Source: Branchiostoma belcheri
Lineage: Eukaryota > Chordata > Leptocardii > Amphioxiformes > Branchiostomatidae
DNA length: 64,000 bases
Assembly: GCF_001625305.1 (NCBI RefSeq)
Contig: NW_017802379.1
Coordinates: 516,910 to 580,909, forward strand
Direction of reading: 5' to 3'
Positions 32,601-44,600 of the stretch are shown piece by piece. The position numbers were made by a program, and so were the translations under genes. Numbering within the stretch: the stretch's first letter is position 1; every line of letters starts with the position of its first letter. A model generated the notes under the pieces. That model made no database searches and was not told the DNA's origin. It saw only the letters and a list, made by a program, of their open reading frames with translations.

Positions 32601-35600
32601 CATCTGCGATATGCTAGCCAGTTTGTAATTCTTGTCATAATACACAGATAGGAATATTTCTACATTGTTTTAATATGGTAACCAGTTTTCTTTAGATAAA
32701 AGTATTGCTTCGTGAAGGGGGGATATTTTCTTCTATTTATGGCTTTCTTATCTCTTGAGAAAAACAGATGAAGGGATGGCGCTGTTCTTATTTTGCAGTT
32801 TTTATGTTCAGAATCGTTCTGTAATCTTGTTTGAGGAAGAAACAAGTAAGGACAACACAAACAGCCCTTGACATTGAGAGCAGTCAGGGCGCACAAACAG
32901 TATATTTGCAAGTTGACTGCATCATTGTTTTGTCTTCCTGCCAAGCTTTCTCACATTTGGATAATACCAGTAGTTCTCAAGTGCCATATTCGATAACAGG
33001 CTATTTCGAAATAATATTTGATCTGTCTAGAATTTATGTATATTATAATCAGGATAATTTCCACAGTTGTTTTAATTGTCAGAGTTTCTAAAGAATTTAA
33101 GTTGACGGGACTGGTAATGTTTATCTCTGAAGTGTTTTTTCCACTTGAAGGTTCTGTTGAACATTCTTGTCAAGTTTACAAGACCAAACTATGTACCAAG
33201 GTCCTGGTAGAGTGAAATATCCCAGTCCAATGCCACATCTTTATCTTGAAAAACAGTCTCCCAGTCAACTTTGGCCTGATAAAGTAATTGTCTAACATTT
33301 AAAGACAAATATCTGTTTTGTCACTAGGCTGATACCTTAACCATTGCTGAAGTAGAAAATACTTTTTTGGCCAATATCATATCTGAATGTGTTCCTTTTC
33401 CTGTCAAAAATTTAAAGTCTTTAAAGTTTAAACTATTTTTCTTTGTTAAGATATTGCATACACACAAGTACATGTATGAGGTCATTGGCCTATTTTACAA
33501 GTACTTGTGACCCCTAGTTTGCTTTATTGGAAACGATCAATCACCCTCAAGTAGGAGGTTGAAGTGAACAATATATTGTTGTTTTCTTTATCCAGTGCAT
33601 CTGTTGCCTTCTGTCTCTTTACTCTTTGGTGTATGTGTAGATAATGGCCACAACAACATTGACCTGGTAACTGTGGTTTGACCAGAAGCCATGTACAGCT
33701 GTAATTGTAGCTCACTGATGTCAGTTTTAGGGCAAATTGCTGTTGACCCATGACCTTCCTCCTGATGCCCTTCTGTCACGGTCATTCTCCTACCATTGAA
33801 ACTCCCCATGGCATGATCTTCCATGAAAAATTAGGTAGCAATTAGACTTACATTCAATTTGAATGTGAATTCTTGTAAAAACATGGTTTGGTGAAATGTT
33901 TTTCAGATACTTACATAGTTACATGATGCATTGTTACGTCAATCAAACAAAATTGGGATGAAAGAAAAAAAATCAGGCAGTCTATACGCTAGGACACTGT
34001 AGAATACCCTTGACATATCCCCAAGGCTGTTGTAACATGGCATGTACAATGTATATATCACTGGTTTCCTGGGAAGTTGTAGGGCATGTTCTGGTGGTTT
34101 CAACGTTTTTCAGCTTTACATACATGACACAACGTTACATCAAACAAAATTGAGATGACAGAAAAAATTCACACTGTGGAATACCCTTGACATTCCCAAG
34201 GCTGTGCTAACATGGCATATACGTATATCTCACTGGTAACAGTTTCCTGGGAAGTTGTAGTGCTTGTTCTGGTGGTTTCAATGTTTTTCAATCTGACATA
34301 CATGACACAACGTTATGTCAAACAAAATTGAGATGACGGAAAAAATTCACACTGTGGAATACCCTTGACACGATCCCCAAGGCTGTTACAACATGGCATG
34401 TACTATATCTCACTGGTAACAGTTTCCTGGGAGGTTGTAAGGCTTGTTCTGGTGGATGCAAAATTTTTCAGCCTTATATACATCAATGTAACATTGTACA
34501 AAATTGAAATGACGGAAAACATTCACACTGTGGAATACCCTTGACATATCCCCAAGGCTGTTGTAGCACGGCATGTATATCTTACAGGCACTGGTAACAG
34601 TTTCCAGGGAAGTTGTAGGGCTTGTTCTGGTGGTTGTGATGCTTGACATGTTTCCCCTCCCTCAGGGCCACAGCTGAGGCAACTGTGAAATCTCCATTTG
34701 TGCCATTAAATCCTGCTCAAGCCCCCCTCACTGTAAACCAACAGTGTCAACCACACAGTCAGGGTCCTGTGTCTGTCCCTGTCACTTTGTGGCTAACCAG
34801 TGGGGTCAGTTTCAATGGCTGGGAAATCCAAATCCCCAAGCAGATGCATGTTGGATCTCTTGTGTCTTACATGTATGCATGTTTCTGCTAAATTTAGTGT
34901 GTCTATTTAGTAGACCTTTCTAACACAACTCAACTCTTTGCCTTCTCCTACTGTAAACTTCTTTTCGAGTGCTCATGGACTTGTAAAACACTGAGATTGA
35001 CCTGTATCATGCATCCGCTTGGTTTAGAAAACTTCAGAATCTGTCTGTTCTTGTTACTACAAAATTTAATGTACTAGTAATCAATGGATGGGAAATGCAA
35101 CCTTAATTTTTGAGTACCTGTAGTATTGCTGGTGTAGAAATATGAAGCCATCAATTCTTGTTTTTGTAATGGTAGCTAGACTGTTTCACTGTTAAGAAAA
35201 CTCATTATAGGATAGATATCAGATAAGTCTGCCAAAGACATAACATTTCTGGTCCTGTTGTTCAGGGCCAGCTGTACCCTTCAGGTTGGGTCAAAGTCAG
35301 TGCCATTGCTGTAAATCCCAGAGGAAGCACGAATCAAACCCAATTTGGGACTCTTGACAAACATTAAGCAATGTGATGGTATCTTGTATCGGATAGTCCC
35401 CCAGCTTAGCTGGGTTTGCTTCAGCTGTGCCCTGGCTTTACGTGATGTTGTCGTGATTTTTCTGACATCTGTAGTTGATGCAGCTACATTTCTTGCAAGG
35501 TCATTGGTACTGGTACAGTTTTGTTTTTAGAATTGGCAAATATTAATCTACATGATGAGTGAAACAGTCCTACAAAGTCCAAATGAAAAGAAAACAGGAA

Positions 35601-38600
35601 ATCAGAGCTTGATGTACAGAGATTTCAAACCAGGAGGGAGGTTGTTGTAAGACAGAAAAGAAAAAGTTTATTTGAACTCTCTCCCAGCTGCCTTATCCCA
35701 TAACCAAGTGAATACATTTTTTAATACAGCTAGACTACTTTGACAAATGTAGCATGGAAATGGCTAATCGTAATGAAATTAGAAGATTGAATTGGACTCA
35801 AAAACATTCTTGGAAAAGGAAATTAATGCAAATGATCGTCAACCCATGTGTCCTTCCAATCTAGTTCAGCATACCTTCAGATCTGTCAATTTTCAAGTTT
35901 AAAACTTTGTAACTGCGGTCCCCAAGTGTAAACTGCTATATCTGGACTCAGAATACCGTACGGTAGACTATTTACGTAACTGTAGTCATGGGTAAACTCA
36001 CATGATAGCTCTTACGCATTAAGGGTGCTCTCTTCTGACAAGGGCAAAAGGCTCACCATTGTGGTAAGATTAACAGGAAGCTTCTACCACAAACACAATT
36101 AGACTCAGGATATAAATAGTTAGCCCCTGCCAGCATTCCTGAGCTCCTTAGGAAATAGTTTGTGACAGATCTAGAGGCAGACAGTTTTCGATCCAGGGGA
36201 TTTTCTTTAACCTGGGAGCCATCCATTTTTGTACCCGAATTTTTTTTTTCAAGGGAGCGAGTGCAAGGAGCCCTATTATAAAAGGATGGCACCCATGCTA
36301 GATTTTCTTGTTCATTCAAGTATATATATATTGCTTGGATTGTCTCAATCAAAAATATGAGTTTGCGATAAAATGCATGCAAGATCATTCAATGTATGGC
36401 TCTTTTATTTCTAAGACTTCCTTTTTTGTACATCTGTAGTTCTTAGGAAAAGAAAAAGTTGATTACAGTCTTGTTTGGATCCTCCTTTGATGTTGAACTA
36501 CAATTACACGTACCCCGGTACTTCTGTAACGGGGATAATACTTGCCTAACCGTCACCTCATCTTACGAATCTCACCAGGTATTTAGCTGCAAGGCCTGCC
36601 AAACTTGACAAATCTCATTTCAGTTGGATGGGCTCAAAGGCCACCTGACCTTTCTATACATAGCTGAACCTTGCGACTTGATTGAGGTGGGGAGTCAATT
36701 GGTCGAGGTAGTGATAAGTCCTTCAAAGGAAAGGAAGGAGCACACTTTATCTCAAGATTAAATCTAAGACGGTTATATATATATAGAAAACCTGCAGCCA
36801 GAGGGCAAGTTTGCTAGGAATGCTTTTGCGTCAAACTCCAGATTTGGACTTCAGCTCTGGAGAGAAAAGTCACTGAAAAGGTCCAGCTGCTTTTCTCCAT
36901 GGGAAGAGGTTCTGATGCCTTAAGAAATCGGATATCGTGGGAGTCTCCTTCCTTATCCATGTTGTACTTCCACCCAAAATCTTAGCAAATTAGAGGCTAA
37001 CTCCCAGGGTACGGAAGAGGTGGCTTTGGTGTTGAAAGAGGGAGGATCTGCAGATCACAAAAATCTTGTTCAAAGGAAGTACATGTCCTTGTATGAATAG
37101 GTACAGACGTCATTATGGCAATTAGTGACCTGCTTGTAGCTGTCCAGTAATGCTGTTTGCTTTCATTTACATAAGACCACTGATGCATGACTACAAGAGA
37201 TGAAAACTTAGTGCCTTATTAATTGTTCTTTTATAATATACTCTCCTGTTTAGATAGAAAAGTCTTTAAGAGATAGACCTTTAATCCTCTAAGAAAATGT
37301 CATCTTTCAAAGGCATTACCAAAAGAAAGATGTCCAAAAGCAAAGTAACTGTGACCTACAAATGTACATAGTAAATGGTGTTTGCTGTCATGGCATACAT
37401 CCACAATTGAACAAGCCATAAAATGGAGTATTGACGAGAACACAGCTTCCCCTCTGGCTCCAAGTTCAAAGTTTTCTCCCTCTGCTATCACATTCACATA
37501 ACATCTGCTTTTCTAAAGGTTCCCACCTGCTCCGTTCCCTCGGGCAGACGGGGTTATAATCATCTCGATCTCTGGTACCAGCCTGGATGACGCCAACAGA
37601 CCAAAATGGCATCCTTGTTGCCTAGCAACTGCTGATGTCATGAACTGCCCTTGGGAGTTCACAGTTGTATTACGACCATGACCTAATCTACTGCAGCCTT
37701 CAAACATGAAATATGCTTCTGATAAAACGAAATGTTTCTGATTAAAACTTTGGTAGCTTGTTGTAATTATGGTAATGCCGTATGTCTTTATCTTATTGTA
37801 CATAAATCAAAATCAAGGAATGGTTTATTTTTTTTTGGCATTGAGATCATCCCTTGACATGCAGCTTCCCATTTGTAAAATTAATGTTTGTAAATAAAAT
37901 CTTAGGGACTTCCTATAATGACAGACATGACCGAACAGATGCAGCTGGTTTGATCTCACCCCTGAGTACTTACTAGCTTCCACCTGGTGTTTGTTTCCGT
38001 ATCACCAATGATAAAGATGCTGACAGACATTAAGTAGTCTGACTACATGTAGTTTGAGGCAAAAATCTTAGCTAACAGGCGAAGTCAATCACATTATAAC
38101 CCAGCCTGTCACTTTTGATCCTTGATCACAACTAGTTTTGAACCACCAGAGAGTTGTGTTTAACTTTAACTGGCTAAAATTAGATTGCAGTGATGGAGAT
38201 GGGGACTTTTTTCTGCCAAGTGGCAAAGTGTGCAGTGTTAATTGGATGTTTCTGAAAAGGGCAACTGGCTCTGTTGGACATAATGCCAAAGAATTCAATT
38301 CCCATATATGGTAACATTTGGGAGACTTTTATCAGACTAACTTCTAGTTCCCTCTCAGTCGTTTAGCAGCCTTAGCCTAGTATCCAATCCTATCTCCTGT
38401 TTGTTGGCATAAACCAGTGCAATGGCCAAGTGTTCGCCTTGCATTTGACAGGTCATGAGTTCGATCCCTGGCCAAGTCATACTTGACTTGAAAATGTTAC
38501 ATACTGCTTTCTCTGTTTAGCACTCAGCATTTGAGAAAGAGTACCAGTGGACTAGCCCCCTACTGTAGTGATGGCACAACTGTGTGGCCCAAGGGCTTCA

Positions 38601-41600
38601 GAAATCGAGATAAGCACTAACCTATGCAATATAGGTGCAGGAAGAAACTTTAACTTTTTTTATGACAAAAAAAACAGTTACTCAAGCAACTGGATATGAT
38701 TTTGGAAACTGTCAGACATGAACTTTTTGAAAACTTGTTGGCTCTGACCCAACATCCCTTTGCAAACAGTAGTGGCCTAGTGGACAGGGCCAAGGGATCA
38801 GAGTTGATTGGGGGTGGATACCAGGCTACAGCAGCCTTACTTTGTGTACTTAACCTCTGTAACCATCAGATCCCTCAAGCATTATCCCATATGTGACCAT
38901 CAATCTGCAGGATCAATTACAAGGACTGGAACACATGGATTTTCTATGTCCTCTCATGTACCAACATCAATTTTCCTGTCGCTTTCTGGCTGTTAATGGA
39001 AAACTGAGTGGGACAGCATCTGTATTATGATTGCGTTTGCTGGTGAAATTGAAAAGACTGATGTTTTCATTGATTTTGCACCAGGGGATAGCTTTGTAGT
39101 ATAGCTTAAGCCATTTATAAGTCTTCCTATATGTCATTGAAACATTTTGCTAATGAGTATAACATTGAAACTTTCTTTGGAACATGTGTTCACAGATTAA
39201 GTGGCTCATATTTACAGTAATGCACATTTCAACTCATTCTCTTTTTGTGATGAACTTTTAGTTTTACTTGTTAGGATGCAATCAATAATGTGTATCTCCA
39301 ATATGTTAGCGGTTAAGAATAGGTCAATCTAGAATGCTGTACCAGAGAAAATCAATAGGTTGGTCATGTACATGATTGAAAGAAGGCTGGTCAGCAATAA
39401 GGAGGTGTCATTACCGATTTGCTGGGAGAAGGTAATTTTCCGCACCACTTCGGGACCTGGTTTTTGGATGACCAGATGTTTAGGGTTTGTACATAGAGCA
39501 CAGTGCAATTAAAGGATTCCTTTTCTATTAATGACTTACCTCAAACTGACTCAAAAGGCTAATAAAACAGAGAAACTTACATTGAGAAGTTGAAAAAGAC
39601 CTAAAAATTTTTTATTACTAGTACACTATGCTTCCTATCCTTTGCCTTTCAAATGATCATTCTAATTTGGTAATACAAGACTTAAACTCACTCATAACTT
39701 GAAGCCTTAGATCAGAAGATTGAATCTTCAAAGCAATCCATCATTTACAGGTTTGCTATACATTAGGATTGGGAATGCTTTGAAGGGGAAACAAAATTTA
39801 TTTGAACGCTGTAGGCAGATGCTTTGAATTGAAAGCGACAGGAAGGCTTTGTCGTAATATAAATTGGGTAGACGGAAGACTTCTTTGATATATAGCCCAG
39901 ATGGTGACATGCTTTAGGCTGTGTATGAAATTTTCTGTTGGGAAAACAAAGAATTTGGTCGATATCTGCATGTCAGCTGTTTAAGCTGAAAGTCTTATCT
40001 ATAGCTTATAACTCTTATCTATAGAATTGCTGTTTGTACTATGAAGCACTTTATAGAAAATGATTGATATAAAGTCATAAGGATGAAATAGATACATTTT
40101 GATAGATGTGGCATTGTTGACTGTTGTTTATTCCACAGGGAACTGGTCAAATCACACACTTGAGACTTGGTTGATAAGGTCATGAATTGTCTTTCCTTTC
40201 TACTCTGGTCATACCATACAATACTGTCACACTACACTGTTCAGTCATCTGAAAAAAGTAGGTCACTTGTAGGTGTTAATCCCATCACAGATTAATATTT
40301 TAGAGATTGAACCCACTCTACAGCCATTCAAGTACTGTTCAAAATAGAGGGCAGCTTTGAAATGACATCAATTTTCTACGATGATAAAATATATTATTGG
40401 GTGACATTAGGGTTAGACTAAACATATTAAACCTGCTTCAAAATTCATGGCAGATATCTGTTTTTGAAATTGGGGGATCAAAAATGTATGAGAGGTGGCT
40501 AATATTGATTGCTAATTAAGGAGAGAGATAAAAGTTCCTCCCCTCCTAACGGGATTCATTAATTTCTAATATAACTTGACCTTGATTTTTTTGCAACACA
40601 TTGAATTCTTGTACATTGAAAACCACCATAATTGCAACATTTGGTATGGTGCACAATGCCCACTTACCCTGGTCAAATTGCATCAAAGAACAGAATAGAA
40701 CTCTAAGCCAGGTAGGGGACTATGGCGTTTAATTATGCATGAGCAACCTTGAATATGGAGAATAGAATAGATGCAATGCTAATTTCATGATGTTCTTTTG
40801 GTATCTTTTGGTTGTTTAGAAAAAAAGTCTGCTGACAGCTACTATTTGAATCTTTACTTTGAGTCCTAGAACAAGTGGTTTAATAATGGGCCATTAACTC
40901 ATTAACAGACTTAACAGGTACTTGCAAAGATAACTTGCTGAGTAATGAGTTGTAAGTTGCCTTAGGTTAGGGTCACTTTGTCCAGTTAGGCAATATCTTC
41001 CTTCAAATGATAAAGAATGAAGGATCCATAAAGAAGATAAGATGGTATTGACAAGACAGTGAGACAGAGTACTTCTGGAGTTTGTCAAGGAATGTTGGGA
41101 TATTAAAAAAACAATGGTAGATTTAGGGTCATGCTAAAGACTAGATGGGTTGAAAAAGGGATTACTGCTGTCAGGCGATGTTGTTAAAAATAATTTCCTC
41201 CTCCCCCCAGAGTTGTCAAATGGAATGACCCGCAGCCGGTCATAAACATGTCATGTTTACCAGAAGTCTCACAAATCCATCTAACGACCTGTTGTACAAA
41301 CATGAGTTATCATTATCCTGTACTTAAGAGCCTTGACAAGGAGATTGCCTGTCTCTTCTGCGTCCTTCAAGTGGGATTGTTGTCTCCAGGTAGATTTTTG
41401 TGTAGATTTTTGTGGTTTTCGTGTCTCCAGGTAGATTTTTATCAGGAAGGGCGGAGGCTTGATCATACAATAGATAACACCTTGATTATACCAGCTCTAT
41501 CCTCTGGGGAGAATAATGAATTAATAGCATGTGGACACTGGCAAGGTTTTGTTATTAAGCTTGTTTTGAGGGGACCGTTCAGTAACGCTACCTGTCCGAT

Positions 41601-44600
41601 TGTGATAAACGGGGTAGACTTGTCCAATATCTGGACCCCCTGGCACTTTTGTTTTTATAAGAAGCCAAGTGTAACGGTATTTGGTGGCCGGTTTATTGGA
41701 ATATCACAGAGAGGAACGTTAGATTGGAGATTCAGTGATATTACACAGACCCAGAGGTCACGTAATGATTGACCCCTGTCCTGATCTTCCTCATCAGTAA
41801 GACCTCTGAGTGTGGCATCGCGTCTGCCGGCCTGGTAAAGCATGGGTGATCAAAGTATCAGCAACGTGTACGCAGGAACAGAAACATCTCTTTACCAGTT
41901 CCTTTTACATAAGTGATGCGGGTACTTCAACAGACGATACAGACGTCGAAATGGGCATGGCGGTGCGAGACGAAGTCAAGTGTTGGCTTATTGGCCTCTA
42001 AGACTCACCTATTGTGTTCTGAGGGATTTTGATGGAGTACTGGAGGAAGGTGACCCCATAAGAGTCGATCCATCTGTAGTCGTCAGCCGTACACGTACTT
42101 CCGTGTTAGCATCTGCAAAAATGACTACCGTTACCTACATCAGCAGGTATTACATCCAGATGGGAAGAGTAAGTATGGGGCTTTGTACAAAAACCTTTGC
42201 TTATCATAAGTGACGTGGATACATGTAAGCAAGGGCTGTTTTAGAAATGAAGACAACCGTGTGTTAAACAATTTATGTGGGGATGAGGTGGTTATCTAGA
42301 ACCCACATACATGTACAAATGTGTAATCAAAGAATAGGAGTAGTATTTTCCATATTGCCCTTTTCATGTTGTACTTGCAGTGTCGATAGAATGATACTTT
42401 AAAGGTTCTTCTGAAGGTTAGATTCAGCAAGATTAAATGATTTGTCACTCTGAACAGGGAAATAATTGCTGTTAGCTGCAATTTTATTTCCCAGTTACAG
42501 GATTTAACGGCTTAAACCCTATAATCTGAGCAAGAACTGATTAGTGCCATATGATAGGAATTAGATACAGAATTCCTCAGCTTTATGGATCCCATCATGA
42601 TTGATTGATTCTCAGTGGGAATCAGGAAAAATAATCAGGCTTCCATCAAGCTTGTGTATACAATGGTGGTGTATTTTGCCAGCATACAGGCTGCTATATC
42701 ATGTATGTGGAAATATTCAGCTTCTGAAGGCCTATTCAGCTTCTGAAGTAGTGTGTAGACTCTAGTACTAGTAGTGTCATTCTTGACTTAAGCTCGTTTC
42801 TGGCATTTGAATCGTTTTGGCAATCTGTTGATGCATACAATATATTTCAAATGAGTTAGGTCTACCTGTAATAAGAAAAGTTCCTCATAATTCAAGTAGT
42901 GTGTAGTAGTGTCCTTCTTGTCTCTGGCATTTGAAACATCTTAACAATTAGTACCCATATGTAGATGCATACATGTATGTCAAATGAGTTAGGTCTACCT
43001 GTAATGAGGTAAATTCTCCGATTATAAAACCCACAGCAACATCTTGTCTGAGAATTTAAGGCTGTTCAGATTTATGTATCAGGTACTTCACTGAAATCAA
43101 TACTCAAATCCATAGCTAACAGCATGGAACCTTTAAAGTTCACAGTCACAGTTGGTGTATATACATCATAGATGGATTTGTGTATACACATGACTTATGT
43201 AGCCTGCAGTGCATCACTAGTTATTTCTCGTACATTTGTAGGCCAACTTAATCTATTTTCTTGGTTCTCAGACATTTTCAAGTAAATATTGATAAGTACG
43301 AGTAAGAAGTCAAGTGTATCAGTGAGGTCAGGTACAAGGAAGTCTATCATTGAACATCTGGAAAGCCTGCCTATGGACTATGGAGCACACTGCATTCAGA
43401 GCTACATGCGTGCTGTCATTCCGAACAAGCTTTGGAATCCATCATTAGCTTAATCAGCTGTGTTACTCTTATACCCATGGGAATTAAGGTCAGCTTTTGC
43501 TTCTATTTGATCAAGGACATCATTGATGTCTTTTTTTATACAATGTATATGCTAGTAGGTTAACTATTGGGAACGTCAGTGAAGGTTAGACATCCAGGTA
43601 ATAAGATACACCAAAAAACTGTTATATAATATAATGTATATTACTCAATCAACTTTCCAAAATCATATCCAGTTGCTTGAGTAACTGTTTTTTTTGTGTA
43701 ACTATTGGGAAGCCTCAAGTTTGGGATGTTTACAATAGTTCAAAGACATACCTGTCCATAACTAGTGTGACTCATGTTTTCAAGGCATGAGCATCCCAAG
43801 AAGTTGAGGAATTTTGAGTTTTCAATCAGGTGTGTTTGTTATGACCATGTACAGGGCAGATAGATTCTGGGTTAGGTAATGGTCCCACACACCTGTATGC
43901 TACAGTTCAGGTAGCGGTAGGAATGGACGAACAACAACAGGAATGCTATGTACATGTGACAGGAAGTTCCAAAACCTTCAATTCTCTACCTTTCCTGAAC
44001 ACCAAATTATAGCATTTGGAATGTTTCAGGAACTTCATTTTGTATACATACATAGTTCTGTAACTTCATATTAATGTGTAGTAGATCAGTACTCCTATGG
44101 TACTAGAAAATGTTAATTTTCTAGATGGATGTGGGGTCTGATTTGGTGTACAAATTGTAGTGATGAAATAGATGTGGAAAGAGAATAATGTTGTTTATGG
44201 GTATGCTACTTGCCTTTATAACATACATAATATGTAGACCACCAGGATAATAGGTCTTTGAACCAGTTGTGTGTGCACTCACACTAAGGGTACAACCAAC
44301 CATTAGTTTTATGGGGTGTGTAGTTCTCTTGTTTTCATTTTGGCAGTTTGACGTCATCATACCATGTTACTAGTAGTGCTGACGAACTCACTTGTAATCA
44401 CTTCCCATTGCTAACCTCAGCTAATCTAAATTGTATGGCTAGTCACAGCTTGTCTCCAAACAGATGCAAGGATCAGGGTCACTTTTGCAATATCTCTTGA
44501 TTCCAAAAACATTGCTAGCTTTAAAGTATAAGTAAAGGCTTGGCATAGATTTTCAATTTTAACTTAAGTACACATTCTGATACGCTCTGCAACAGCTGAA

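Noticed and set aside
34643-34891. 82-codon frame after a strong acceptor at the end of the tandem array
   Set aside because: Enters in phase 2 only, has no good donor, and is unrecognised. It does not fit between exons 10 and 11.
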